Shown: in pieces, positions 25,137 through 34,132 of the stretch
Numbering within the stretch: position 1 is the stretch's first letter
Layout of the letters: the number at the start of each line of letters is the position of its first letter
Assembly (NCBI RefSeq): GCF_009908285.1
Contig: NZ_JAAARM010000028.1
Coordinates: 22,921 to 86,920 of the forward strand
From: Pseudomonas sp. Fl4BN1
GTDB lineage: Bacteria; Pseudomonadota; Gammaproteobacteria; Pseudomonadales; Pseudomonadaceae
Length of the DNA: 64,000 bases
Direction of reading: 5' to 3'
Program-made: the position numbers and the translations under genes
Notes under the pieces: generated by a model
Seen by the model: only the letters and a program-made list of their open reading frames with translations
What the model was told of the DNA's origin: nothing
Database searches by the model: none

Positions 25137-26038
25137 TGCCTATCTCCGAGATTCCTCTGAGTGTGTGGCGCAAGCGCGGGCAGGATTTCGTGTTCCACGG
25201 CCAGCCCATTCGTTACTGGGTGGCGGGGCAGGGAGAACCGCTGCTGTTGATCCACGGTTTCCCCACGGCCAGTTGGGACTGGCATTACCTGTGGCAACCT
25301 CTGGCGCGGCGTTATCAGGTGATTGCCTGCGACATGCTCGGTTTCGGCGACTCGGCCAAGCCCCTGGAGCACGACTACAGCCTGTTGGAGCAGGCAGACT
25401 TGCAGCAGGCACTGCTGGCCCACCTGGGCATTGCCGAGCCCGTGCACCTGTTGGCCCATGACTATGGCGACAGTGTCGCCCAGGAACTGCTCGCCCGGCA
25501 CTACGAGGAGCGGATCGAGATTGCCAGTTGCGTGTTCCTCAATGGTGGCCTGTTTCCGGAAACCCATCGCCCGGTACTGACCCAGAAGCTGTTGCTCAGT
25601 CCTCTGGGCTGGATGCTCGGGCGCGCGTTCAGCCGCCAGGGGCTGGCGAAAAGCTTCCGGCAGATCTTCGGTTCCCATACTCGCCCCAGCGAGACGGTCC
25701 TGGATGACTTCTGGAGCCTGGTGCAAAGTAATAACGGGCCACGCATCCTGCACAAGTTGATTGCCTATATCCCCGAACGCCGGGTCCAGCGCGAACGCTG
25801 GGTCAGTGCCATGCAGCGCGGCGAGGTGCCGCTGCGGGTGATCGATGGTGCCCAGGACCCGATCTCCGGGGCGCACATGGTGGAGCGTTATCGACAGTTG
25901 ATTGCCCAGCCGGACACGGTGCTGCTGCCGGGAATTGGCCATTACCCGCAGATCGAGGCGCCGTTGCTGGTACTCAAGCATTACCTGGGGTTTCGCGGCA
26001 ACCTGCTGTTGCCGTCCCGTCAGGCGGTGGGTTCCTGA
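25136..26038 (+). CDS. Alpha/beta hydrolase (haloalkane dehalogenase/epoxide hydrolase-like)
   Basis: A 300-residue hydrolase. Oxyanion motif LLIHGFPTASWDWHYLW; the nucleophile elbow LLAHDYGDSVAQE has aspartate in place of serine. That is the haloalkane dehalogenase/epoxide hydrolase type. The acid is likely in DGAQDPISG and the catalytic histidine in LPGIGHYPQIEAP. Translation is coupled to the class II aldolase gene by a one-base overlap. The substrate is unknown. Confidence 0.85.
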   Translation: MPISEIPLSVWRKRGQDFVFHGQPIRYWVAGQGEPLLLIHGFPTASWDWHYLWQPLARRYQVIACDMLGFGDSAKPLEHDYSLLEQADLQQALLAHLGIAEPVHLLAHDYGDSVAQELLARHYEERIEIASCVFLNGGLFPETHRPVLTQKLLLSPLGWMLGRAFSRQGLAKSFRQIFGSHTRPSETVLDDFWSLVQSNNGPRILHKLIAYIPERRVQRERWVSAMQRGEVPLRVIDGAQDPISGAHMVERYRQLIAQPDTVLLPGIGHYPQIEAPLLVLKHYLGFRGNLLLPSRQAVGS

Positions 26039-26252
26039 GCGAACCCCAGGGCCCCGCCGTGGCCCTGTGAGTGCATGCGCCATCGCCACAGGGGGCCGTG
26101 CCATGTCCTCGGTTGAGCGGCGGTCTTGAGCGGACGCGCCGATTATCCCGCTGTCTTATTGCGCACCATTCAGGTCCAGGCGTTTTTATTGTGACCACCG
26201 GCCGGCTGCCTGACACTCGACCCATTGTCCATTGGCCCTGCTGGAGTTCGGT

Positions 26253-27164
26253 ATGAGTGAGTCTGTGCGCTTGGAAGATAGAGTGGTGATCGTTACCGGA
26301 GCCGGCGGTGGCCTGGGGCGGGCCCATGCGCTGCTGTTCGCCCGGCATGGTGCCAAGGTGCTGGTCAATGACCTGGGCGGCTCGACCCAGGGTGAAGGTG
26401 CCAGCGCTTCAGCGGCGGATCGTGTGGTGGCACAAATCCGCGAAGCCGGTGGTATCGCCGAGGCCAACCATGATTCGGTCACCGATGGCGAAAAGATCGT
26501 GCAGAACGCCCTGGATGTCTTTGGTCGGGTCGACGTGCTGGTCAACAACGCTGGAATCCTGCGGGACAAGACCTTCCACAAGATGGACCACAGCGATTGG
26601 GAGCTGGTGTACCGGGTGCATGTCGAAGGTGCCTACAAGGTCACTCGCGCCGCTTGGCCGCACCTGCGGGACCAGGCTTATGGGCGGGTGATCTTCACCG
26701 CCTCCACCTCGGGTATCTACGGCAACTTCGGGCAAGCCAACTACGGCATGGCCAAGTTGGGCCTGTACGGCCTGACCCGGACCCTGGCGATCGAGGGGCG
26801 CAAGAACAACATCCTGGTCAACGCCATCGCCCCCACCGGCGGCACGCGGATGACCGAGGGCCTGATTCCGCCGCAGGTGTTCGAGCAGCTCAAGCCGGAG
26901 TTGGTGAGCCCCCTGGTGGTGTACCTGGGCAGCGAGCAGTGCCAGGAAACCTCCGGTTTGTTCGAAGTGGGCGGTGGTTGGATCGGCAAGGTGCGCTGGG
27001 AGCGCAGCCTGGGGGCCGGTTTCGATCCGCGCCAGGGCTTTTCCCCGGAGGACGTGGCAGCCCACTGGCAACAGATCTGTGATTTTGAGGGGGCAGCGCA
27101 TCCCAAGGACAACATCGAAGCCTTGAAGGAGATGATGCAAAATCTGCAAAAGTACGCGCTCTGA
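26253..27164 (+). CDS. SDR dehydrogenase of the multifunctional (3R)-hydroxyacyl-CoA dehydrogenase type
   Basis: A 303-residue NAD(P)-dependent enzyme. Cofactor motif VIVTGAGGGLGRAHALLFARHGAKVLVNDLGGS (pieces in residues 9-41) and active site YGMAKLGLYGL with SxxxxxxxxxxxxYxxxK spacing match the peroxisomal multifunctional enzyme type 2 group. Those act on (3R)-hydroxyacyl-CoA. The extra C-terminal 50 residues (FSPEDVAAHWQQICDFEGAAHPKDNIEAL) also fit that group. ATG 26253 follows CTGGAG. It lies 214 bases after the hydrolase, same strand. Confidence 0.88.
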   Translation: MSESVRLEDRVVIVTGAGGGLGRAHALLFARHGAKVLVNDLGGSTQGEGASASAADRVVAQIREAGGIAEANHDSVTDGEKIVQNALDVFGRVDVLVNNAGILRDKTFHKMDHSDWELVYRVHVEGAYKVTRAAWPHLRDQAYGRVIFTASTSGIYGNFGQANYGMAKLGLYGLTRTLAIEGRKNNILVNAIAPTGGTRMTEGLIPPQVFEQLKPELVSPLVVYLGSEQCQETSGLFEVGGGWIGKVRWERSLGAGFDPRQGFSPEDVAAHWQQICDFEGAAHPKDNIEALKEMMQNLQKYAL

Positions 27165-27262
27165 GCGACTCGCCTATTGAGCCCCGGATCTTGTTGTCGG
27201 CTTGATCCTAGTGGTAGCTCAATGGCTTTCACCTCGGGCTGGCAAGCCTGGATTCAATGACG

Positions 27263-27288
27263 CGCCGGACCCTCAAGTCCGGCGGTTT
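27263..27288 (+). terminator. Terminator after the SDR gene
   Basis: Arms CGCCGGAC (27263-27270) and GTCCGGCG (27277-27284) with a CCTCAA loop, followed by GTTTTA. Confidence 0.75.
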
Positions 27289-27348
27289 TACTCCTGCGAC
27301 GTTCGTCACTATGCTCGACGGTTATCGAACGAGAAGGGAGCGCTCTAT

Positions 27349-27708
27349 ATGTACGAGTCAAAAGACCAGCCGGTATTGTCGCGACTGCTGTTTATCCGAC
27401 GACTGTGCATGCACGGTCTGGTGGTTGTGGCGCTGATTATCTTTTCGATTCTGCTGGGTATCAGCGGCTTACTGTACTTCGAACAAGATATTTCCTTTCA
27501 CGACGCGTTATATGACGCGGCGATGATCCTGGGCGGAATCGGCCCTATCAATATGCCGGAGACCCCCGGCGGCAAGCTGTTTTTCGCCACTTACGGGCTT
27601 TACACCAACATGGTTTTTGCCGCCACCCTGGGTTTGATCCTGTCGCCCGTGGCGCATCGTCTGTTGCACAAGTTTCACTATGACGAAAGTGATGAAGACG
27701 CTGGTTGA
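27349..27708 (+). CDS. Small 2-TM protein with K+-channel-like pore architecture and altered filter
   Basis: A 119-residue inner-membrane protein. TM1 is about residues 21-45 (LVVVALIIFSILLGISGLLYF). Then comes a re-entrant-like stretch SFHDALYDAAMILGGIGPI, a PxTPxGKLF-like turn (MPETPGGKLFFATYGLY), and TM2 about 80-105. This is the layout of a two-TM potassium channel subunit (DALYWS...TVGYGD...TPxGK), but the filter TxGYGD is replaced by LGGIGP. So it is either a diverged channel with different selectivity or a non-conducting relative. ATG 27349 has AAGGGAG upstream. It is monocistronic. Confidence 0.7.
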   Translation: MYESKDQPVLSRLLFIRRLCMHGLVVVALIIFSILLGISGLLYFEQDISFHDALYDAAMILGGIGPINMPETPGGKLFFATYGLYTNMVFAATLGLILSPVAHRLLHKFHYDESDEDAG

Positions 27709-27737
27709 GTGGAACTTTCTTGTTATATCCCAGGCAT

Positions 27738-27765
27738 AAAAAAGGCCGCTGCAAGAGCAGCGGCC
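27738..27765 (-). terminator. Hairpin with T-run on the minus strand
   Basis: Perfect stem GGCCGCTGC (27744-27752)/GCAGCGGCC (27757-27765). On the minus strand it ends in TTTTTT; on the plus strand no T-run follows. No minus-strand gene was recognised that would need it, so its role is unclear. Confidence 0.5.
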
Positions 27766-28207
27766 AAAGCAAGACGTTAGATCAAGGAGCTACAAAATCA
27801 ACGTCAGTGAACCTGGGGTAGCGACTTGAACAAAACAACTTCAAGCCTGCTGGAAATCAATTCCTGGAAAATACCCGACTCGATACTTTCAACGGGAGGG
27901 CGTCTGGCTGTTTGCCGTGACTGCGAGTGAAGAATAAGCCTTGGTTCGCTGCGGAAAAATAGCGATTCGGGACAAGGACTGTTGCAGTCTCAGTAACAGT
28001 CATCGGTGAAGGTCAGCGGACGACACAGGTAGCGCATCGATGTTTCTGATGGGCCTTTATCCAGCCCCTGGATACCCCTCTGAATCGTCCTCATGGCAAG
28101 GGCACTAATCCTTTTGGGCGACAACTCGAATACCTCCTTGGTGCGCTTATCGGCCGAGGTGCCCCGGCAGTAGGGTGAGGCTTCCTGTCACTCACCGGGG
28201 AAGACGC
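27766..28207. other. Long leader/intergenic region before the DUF1302 gene
   Basis: About 440 bases with no supportable gene on either strand. It presumably holds the promoter of the DUF1302-DUF1329 operon, which the MalT-like LuxR regulator at 31.6 kb could activate. I found no convincing operator. A 60-codon minus-strand open stretch (about 27990-28185) lacks a start and was not called. Confidence 0.5.
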
Positions 28208-30007
28208 ATGACAAGAATAACAATGCGCGCCATCTTCAAACCGCAGGCGCTGGCTGTCGCGGTGGCGCTGGGCTGCAGCGCCCAGGCGCAGGCGGTGTCG
28301 TTCAACATCGGGGAAATCGAAGGGCAGTTCGACTCGTCGTTATCGGTCGGTGCCAGTTGGGGCATGCGTGACGCCGACCGGGCCTTCGTCGGTATGGTCA
28401 ATGGCGGCACCGCGCAGTCGTCCACCGGCGATGATGGCCGCTTGAATTTCAAGAAGGGCGAGACCTTCTCGAAGATCTTCAAGGGCCTGCACGACCTGGA
28501 ACTCAAGTACGGCGACACCGGGGTCTTTGTGCGTGGCAAGTACTGGTACGACTTCGAATTGATGGATGACAGTCGTCCGTTCAAGCCCGTCAGCAACCAC
28601 AATCGCAAGGAAGGCGCCAAGTCCTCGGGGGCGCAGATCCTCGACGCCTTCGTCTATCACAACTATTCCATTGCCAACCTGCCAGGCACCGTGCGTGCCG
28701 GCAAGCAGGTGGTCAGCTGGGGCGAGAGCACCTTTATCGGCAACTCGATCAACAGCATCAACCCGGTGGACGTCTCAGCCTTTCGCCGGCCCGGGGCCGA
28801 GATCAAGGAAGGCTTGGTGCCCGTCAACATGCTGTTCGCCTCCCAAGGCCTGACCAACCAGTTGACCGTCGAGGGCTTCTATCAGTTGGAGTGGGACCAG
28901 ACCGTTGTGGACAACTGCGGGACCTTCTTCGGCAACGATGTGGTGGCCGATGGCTGCACCACCGGCTACACCGTTGGCAGCCCGGCGATCGCGCCCTTGC
29001 AACCGGTGGCCGCAGCCTTCGGCCAGGGTTTCCAGGTCACCCGTGAAGGGGTGATCCTGCCCCGGGGCGGTGACCGCGACGCCCGTGATTCCGGGCAATG
29101 GGGGGCGGCCTTGCGCTGGCTTGGCGACGACACTGAGTACGGCTTGTACTTCATGAACTACCACTCCCGCAGCCCTGTAGTCAGCACCACCACGGCCAAC
29201 GTGAGTCTGGCGACCCTGGGGGCGATTGGTGCCGCAGGTGCTGCGGCCGCTCCCAGCATTCCCGGTGCGGGCGCCAGCCTGGTACAAAGCGTGATGCTCG
29301 GCCGTGGCCAGTACTACCTTGAATACCCGGAAGACATCCGCCTGTACGGCGCCAGTTTCTCCACCACGCTGCCCACGGGCACTGCCTGGACCGGCGAGAT
29401 CAGCTACCGGCCCAATGCACCGGTGCAGGTCAACACCAACGACCTGACTCTGGCCTTGCTCAACCCCATTGCCGGCGGTGCCGCTTCGCCGATCAAGAGC
29501 GCCATGGGCGCCGACAACACCGGCTACCGGCGCAAGGAAATCACCCAGATCCAGAGCTCCATGACCCAGTTCTTCGACCAGGTGCTGGGTGCCGATCGCC
29601 TGACCCTGGTGGGCGAGGCGGCGATTGTCCACGTCGGTGGCCTGGAAGACAAAAGCCAGCTGCGCTATGGGCGTGACTCGGTCTATGGCCAGTACGGTTA
29701 TGGCGGCGACACGGGCGGCTTTGTCACCGCCACCTCCTGGGGCTATCGCGCCCGGGCCATCCTCGACTACAGCAACGTGATCGCCGGGATCAACTTCAAG
29801 CCCAACCTGTCCTGGTCCCATGACGTCAACGGCTATGGCCCCAACGGCCTGTTCAACCAGGGCGCCAAGGCCCTCAGCGTCGGTGTCGATGCCGACTATC
29901 GCAACACCTACACCGCCAGCCTCAGTTACACCGACTTCTTTGGTGGGCGCTACAACACCCTCACGGACCGTGACTTCCTCGCGTTGAGCTTCGGCGTGAA
30001 CTTCTGA
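28208..30007 (+). CDS. DUF1302 outer-membrane beta-barrel-like protein
   Basis: About 599 residues, with a signal peptide at residues 1-29 (charged start, hydrophobic PQALAVAVALGCSAQAQA, cleavage before VSFN). The DUF1302 motifs follow: FDSSLSVGASWGMRDADR, GTVRAGKQVVSWGESTFIGN, IKEGLVPVNMLFASQGLT and the C-terminal ALSFGVNF ending in phenylalanine, typical of outer-membrane barrels. ATG 28208 follows GGGGAAGA. It is always found with a DUF1329 partner, present here 24 bases downstream. The pair is associated with catabolism or export of hydrophobic compounds, but its exact function is unproven. Confidence 0.9.
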   Translation: MTRITMRAIFKPQALAVAVALGCSAQAQAVSFNIGEIEGQFDSSLSVGASWGMRDADRAFVGMVNGGTAQSSTGDDGRLNFKKGETFSKIFKGLHDLELKYGDTGVFVRGKYWYDFELMDDSRPFKPVSNHNRKEGAKSSGAQILDAFVYHNYSIANLPGTVRAGKQVVSWGESTFIGNSINSINPVDVSAFRRPGAEIKEGLVPVNMLFASQGLTNQLTVEGFYQLEWDQTVVDNCGTFFGNDVVADGCTTGYTVGSPAIAPLQPVAAAFGQGFQVTREGVILPRGGDRDARDSGQWGAALRWLGDDTEYGLYFMNYHSRSPVVSTTTANVSLATLGAIGAAGAAAAPSIPGAGASLVQSVMLGRGQYYLEYPEDIRLYGASFSTTLPTGTAWTGEISYRPNAPVQVNTNDLTLALLNPIAGGAASPIKSAMGADNTGYRRKEITQIQSSMTQFFDQVLGADRLTLVGEAAIVHVGGLEDKSQLRYGRDSVYGQYGYGGDTGGFVTATSWGYRARAILDYSNVIAGINFKPNLSWSHDVNGYGPNGLFNQGAKALSVGVDADYRNTYTASLSYTDFFGGRYNTLTDRDFLALSFGVNF

Positions 30008-30031
30008 ATCGGCATAAGAAGGACTACTTAA

Positions 30032-31399
30032 ATGCGCAAGATGATTCTGCAATGCAGTGCCCTGGCGTTGGGGTTGTGGGCGGCCAACCTGATGGCGGCG
30101 GTGAGCCCGGAAGACGCGGCCAAGCTGGGCACCAGCCTGACGCCCCTGGGGGCGGAAAAGGCCGGCAACGCCGACGGCTCGATTCCGGCCTGGACCGGGG
30201 GCATCCCGAAGAATGCTGGTGCGGTGGACAGCAAGGGTTTTCTCGCCGACCCGTTCGCCAATGAAAAACCGTTGTTCATCATCACCGCGGCCACGCTGGA
30301 CAGGTACAAGGACAAGCTGTCTGAGGGGCAGGTGGCGATGTTCAAGCGCTACCCGGACAGCTATCGGATTCCGGTCTATCCGACCCATCGCAGCGTCGGC
30401 CTGCCGCCGGAGATCTACGAGTCGGCCAAGCGCAGCGCGCTGAACGTGACCACCACCAACGACGGCAACGGCCTGGCCAATTTCACCGGCAACCGCTATT
30501 ACGCCTTTCCGATTCCCAAGAGCGGCATCGAAGTGCTGTGGAACCATCTGACCCGCTATCACGGCGGCAATCAGAAACGCATCGTCACCCAGGTCACGCC
30601 CCAGACCAATGGCAGCTACACCTCGATCCGTTTTGAAGAAGAGATCGCCGCGCCGCCGATGATCCCCGATCTGGACCCCGCCAAAGCGGCCAACGTGCTG
30701 AACTTCTTCAAACAGTCGGTGACCGCGCCGGCACGGCTGGCGGGCAACGTGCTGCTGGTCCACGAGACCCTGGACCAGGTCAAGGAACCGCGTTCGGCAT
30801 GGATCTACAACGCTGGGCAGCGCCGCGTGCGCCGCGCTCCGCAGGTCGCCTACGACGGCCCGGGAACCGCTGCCGACGGGCTGCGCACATCGGACAACTT
30901 CGACATGTTTTCCGGCGCTCCTGATCGCTACGACTGGAAGCTGGTGGGCAAGAAGGAGATGTACATCCCCTACAACAGCTACAAGCTGGACTCCCCGAGC
31001 CTCAAGTACGACGACATCATCAAGGCTGGCCACATCAACCAGGACCTGACCCGCTATGAGCTGCACCGGGTCTGGGAGTTGGTCGGCACGGTCAAGCCCA
31101 ACCAGCGGCATATCTATGCCACCCGGCACATGTACATCGACGAGGACAGTTGGCAGGTGGCCCTGGTGGATCACTACGACGGCCGCGGCCAGCTGTGGCG
31201 GGTAGCCGAAGGCCATGCGCAGTACTACTACGACCACCAGGTGCCGGCCTACACCCTGGAAGCCCTGTACGACCTCAACGCCGGCCGCTACCTGGCCCTG
31301 GGCATGAAGAACGAGGAGAAGCGCAGCCTGGAGTTCGGTTTTGCCGCCAAGGCCGCCGACTATACCCCGGCCGCGTTGCGCGCCAGCGGGGTGCGCTAG
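30032..31399 (+). CDS. DUF1329 periplasmic/outer-membrane-associated protein (LolB-like fold)
   Basis: A 455-residue secreted protein. Signal peptide MRKMILQCSALALGLWAANLMAA is cleaved around residue 23. DUF1329 motifs include LTPLGAEKAGNADGSIPAWTGG, NHLTRYHG and YIDEDSWQVALVDHYDGRGQLWRV. It partners DUF1302 in the same operon; structural work places the family near LolA/LolB lipid carriers, suggesting transfer of a hydrophobic ligand through the periplasm. A strong terminator follows at 31442. Confidence 0.92.
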   Translation: MRKMILQCSALALGLWAANLMAAVSPEDAAKLGTSLTPLGAEKAGNADGSIPAWTGGIPKNAGAVDSKGFLADPFANEKPLFIITAATLDRYKDKLSEGQVAMFKRYPDSYRIPVYPTHRSVGLPPEIYESAKRSALNVTTTNDGNGLANFTGNRYYAFPIPKSGIEVLWNHLTRYHGGNQKRIVTQVTPQTNGSYTSIRFEEEIAAPPMIPDLDPAKAANVLNFFKQSVTAPARLAGNVLLVHETLDQVKEPRSAWIYNAGQRRVRRAPQVAYDGPGTAADGLRTSDNFDMFSGAPDRYDWKLVGKKEMYIPYNSYKLDSPSLKYDDIIKAGHINQDLTRYELHRVWELVGTVKPNQRHIYATRHMYIDEDSWQVALVDHYDGRGQLWRVAEGHAQYYYDHQVPAYTLEALYDLNAGRYLALGMKNEEKRSLEFGFAAKAADYTPAALRASGVR

Positions 31400-31441
31400 C
31401 CTGCTGGCAGGCCCCTGGCGAAGGATGACGCTGCAGTTTGA

Positions 31442-31467
31442 AAGGCGACCGATCGGTCGCCTTTTTT
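31442..31467 (+). terminator. Terminator of the DUF1302-DUF1329 operon
   Basis: Arms AGGCGACC (31443-31450) and GGTCGCCT (31455-31462) with a GATC centre, followed by TTTTT. Confidence 0.9.
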
Positions 31468-31566
31468 ATGAGCATTGATCAGCCTGCTGAATACTTCTTC
31501 AACTGGTTGCGAGGTCGGGGCTAGGGTGGGTGCACGCAGGCTAAAATTATAAAAAGGCACGCTGCA

Positions 31567-34122
31567 ATGACCGCCATGACTCGTTGTCCAGAGCGTCCCG
31601 GGTTCATGCCCCGCTTGTCCTCTCATCATTTTTCCCGCAGCCGTCTGAGCACGCCGTTGCTGGCCTCGGGGGCACGGGTCAAGTTGCTCTGTGCGCCTGC
31701 TGGCAGTGGCAAGACGGCGCTGCTTGCCGAATGCCTGCAGCAGGCCCCCAGCCCTTGTCGGGTCATCTGGTTGCCCATGGCCGGTGCCCGCCAGAGTCCT
31801 GAAGGCTTGTGCCGAGCCCTGGCCACGGCCTTGGGGCTGGCAAGCGACGATGAAGCCTCGGTGCTGGAGCATCTGGCGCACCTGCAGACCCCGGCCTGGT
31901 TGTTTATCGACGACTATTGCCGAGTGGCAGCGGCAGACCTGGACCTGCAGCTGGATCGCCTGCTGAGCATCGATAATCCGCTGTTGACCTGGTGGTTGGG
32001 CAGTCGCCGTCGTCCCCAATGCAACTGGCCACGATTGCTGCTCGATGACCTGCTCTATGCATTGGATGGTCCGGCCCTGGCGTTCAGCCAGAGCGATATC
32101 GAGCAACTGCTGCAACAGCTGCCACAACCGCTCTGTGCCCAAACCGCCAGTCGTATCCTGCAGCGCAGTGGTGGCTGGTGTGCCGGCGTGCGCATTGCCT
32201 TGCTCGATGGCAGCGAATTAGCGAGCCAACCCTGCAAGCCGGGGCGCGCCAACACCTTGCTGGAATACCTGGAGCACGAGCTGTTCAGCGTATTGCCGGC
32301 GGAGCTGGCGGAAGTCTGGCAGGTGCTGGCGCATATGCCGCGGTTCAACGCCGAACTGTGTGAGCACCTGTTTGGCGCCGGGGAGGGGGCTCAGTACCTG
32401 CGTACCCTGCAGGACATGGCCTGTTTTATCGAGCCGTGGGAAGGCGACGCCGACTGGTTGCAAGTGTTCCCGCCCCTGACCCGCCTGATGCGAGATGAGG
32501 CCTGGCCCTCCGGGCGTTCCTGGCATCGTCGGGCGTGCCAGTGGTTCACCGTCCAGGAGGACTGGCAATCAGCTTTCGAACAAGCACTGCTGGCCGAGGA
32601 ATATGAGGTGGCCGTCAGCCTGCTGGAACATTTCAGTTTCGAGTTCCTGTTCCAGCAGCACAATGCGCTGTTGCTACTGCAGCTGCATGAGCGACAGGGC
32701 GCCGAACTGCTGCTGGGCAGCCCGCAGTTGGTGGGGCTGCTGGTGGCGGCGCTGCTGTTTGCCGGGCGCTTCGAGCAGGCCGGGCAATGCATGCAGCAGA
32801 TGGCCCGGTTCGCACCGCAACCGATGGCCACCGGGCAGCGCCAACTGCTGGCCCGCTGGCAGGCGCAACAGGGCTGGTTGCTGCATCTGGGCGGGCGGAT
32901 GGACGCCGCGCGCCAGCACTTTCTCGAGGCGCTGAGCGAGCTGGATGACAGCGCCTGGACCATCCGTTTGCTGTGCCTGTCCGGCCTGACCCAGCAAGCG
33001 CTGCTGTGCGGTGAACTGGACGTGGCCCAGGCCTTCAATCGTGAAGCGCTGTGCCTGGCCCGGTCTCAGGATGCACTGCTGCTCGAAGGCTTGCTGGAAC
33101 TCGATCATGCGCAGTTGCTGGAGCAGCGCGGCGCCCCCCATCGGGCCCAGAGCCTGCTGGAACAGGTCAGCGAGCGTTTGTCGCGACAGGCGCTGCGGGC
33201 CACGCCTTTGCTCGGACGCATTGCCTTGCGCCTTGGCCGTCTGGCGTTGCGCCAGGGAGATGAGCAGGAAGCCGCCAGCTACTTTCGCAGCGGGCTTGAG
33301 GATTGCCTGGCGAGCCATGACAAACGCGCCTTGTATGGTTTTCTCGGCCAGGCCCAATTGGCCGCCAACCAAGGGGATTACGCCCAGGCTTTTATTCGTC
33401 TGCGAGACGCCGAGCGGCTGATGCAGCAGCGGCAGGTTCCGGACACGGTCTACCGTGGGGTGCTACTGCAGGTCAGCAGCCAATTCTGGCTGCAGCAGCG
33501 CCGGCCGGAGCTGGCCCATGAGGCCTTGAGCCGAGTGCTCCGGCATTTTCGCGGGCCCCAGGCGCTGCAGGCACCACCGGCCACCCTCGAATTGATCCCG
33601 GGTATTGAGTACTTGCTGGTACTGGCCGAGGTTCAGCTGGGCCGCGCTCAAGTGCCGATTGCAACCTTGCAGGGGGTGTTGGCCAGGGTTCGGCGCCACG
33701 GCATGCTGGGGCTGGAGGCCGAGGTGCAGTTGGCCTTGGCCGAAGTGGCTTATGTGCAAGGCGATGCAACGTTGGCGGCCGGAGCGTTGCAGGCCGGGCA
33801 GGCATTGGTGCTGCGCTGCAATCTGCCCCAGGCCCTGCACGAGTTGCGGCTGCGGCAACCGGCGCTGGTGCAAGGGCTGGAGCGCCTTGAAAGCGTTGCG
33901 CTGGTTGAGCCCGAGGTGAGCCGCAACAGCTTGCTCAGTCAGCGGGAGCTGCAAGTATTGCAACTGATTGCCCAGGGCTGTTCGAACCAGCAGATTGCCG
34001 CGCAGTTGTTCATTTCCCTGCACACGGTGAAGACCCACGGCCGCCGGATTCACAGCAAGTTGGGAGTGGAGCGGCGCACCCAGGCGGTGGCCAAGGCCCA
34101 GGCCCTGGGGTTGATGAGCTGA
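31567..34122 (+). CDS. MalT/AlkS-type LuxR-family transcriptional activator
   Basis: An 851-residue STAND-type regulator. It has an N-terminal P-loop ATPase domain (LCAPAGSGKTALLAECL, about residues 41-57), a long helical TPR-like sensor from about 330 to 760, and a C-terminal LuxR HTH (LSQRELQVLQLIAQGCSNQQ ... HTVKTHGRRIHSKLGV). Such proteins activate nearby catabolic operons after inducer binding and ATP-driven oligomerisation. The adjacent DUF1302-DUF1329 operon, and perhaps the aldolase-hydrolase-SDR genes, are the likely targets. ATG 31567 has AAAGG upstream. Confidence 0.9.
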   Translation: MTAMTRCPERPGFMPRLSSHHFSRSRLSTPLLASGARVKLLCAPAGSGKTALLAECLQQAPSPCRVIWLPMAGARQSPEGLCRALATALGLASDDEASVLEHLAHLQTPAWLFIDDYCRVAAADLDLQLDRLLSIDNPLLTWWLGSRRRPQCNWPRLLLDDLLYALDGPALAFSQSDIEQLLQQLPQPLCAQTASRILQRSGGWCAGVRIALLDGSELASQPCKPGRANTLLEYLEHELFSVLPAELAEVWQVLAHMPRFNAELCEHLFGAGEGAQYLRTLQDMACFIEPWEGDADWLQVFPPLTRLMRDEAWPSGRSWHRRACQWFTVQEDWQSAFEQALLAEEYEVAVSLLEHFSFEFLFQQHNALLLLQLHERQGAELLLGSPQLVGLLVAALLFAGRFEQAGQCMQQMARFAPQPMATGQRQLLARWQAQQGWLLHLGGRMDAARQHFLEALSELDDSAWTIRLLCLSGLTQQALLCGELDVAQAFNREALCLARSQDALLLEGLLELDHAQLLEQRGAPHRAQSLLEQVSERLSRQALRATPLLGRIALRLGRLALRQGDEQEAASYFRSGLEDCLASHDKRALYGFLGQAQLAANQGDYAQAFIRLRDAERLMQQRQVPDTVYRGVLLQVSSQFWLQQRRPELAHEALSRVLRHFRGPQALQAPPATLELIPGIEYLLVLAEVQLGRAQVPIATLQGVLARVRRHGMLGLEAEVQLALAEVAYVQGDATLAAGALQAGQALVLRCNLPQALHELRLRQPALVQGLERLESVALVEPEVSRNSLLSQRELQVLQLIAQGCSNQQIAAQLFISLHTVKTHGRRIHSKLGVERRTQAVAKAQALGLMS

Positions 34123-34132
34123 TCCGCAGTGC

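Noticed and set aside
27200..27262. tRNA-like stretch (TAGCTCAATGG ... GGATTCAATGA)
   Set aside because: The D-arm-like and T-arm-like motifs are too close and I could not form an acceptor stem, so I treat it as coincidence.
27990..28190. 60-codon minus-strand open stretch that reads like protein
   Set aside because: No start codon in a good position, no ribosome site and no family; more likely leader DNA of the DUF1302 operon.
28775..31237. 820-codon minus-strand open frame
   Set aside because: Antisense to DUF1302 and DUF1329 genes that have signal peptides and family motifs. The frame has no recognisable domains and a skewed composition.
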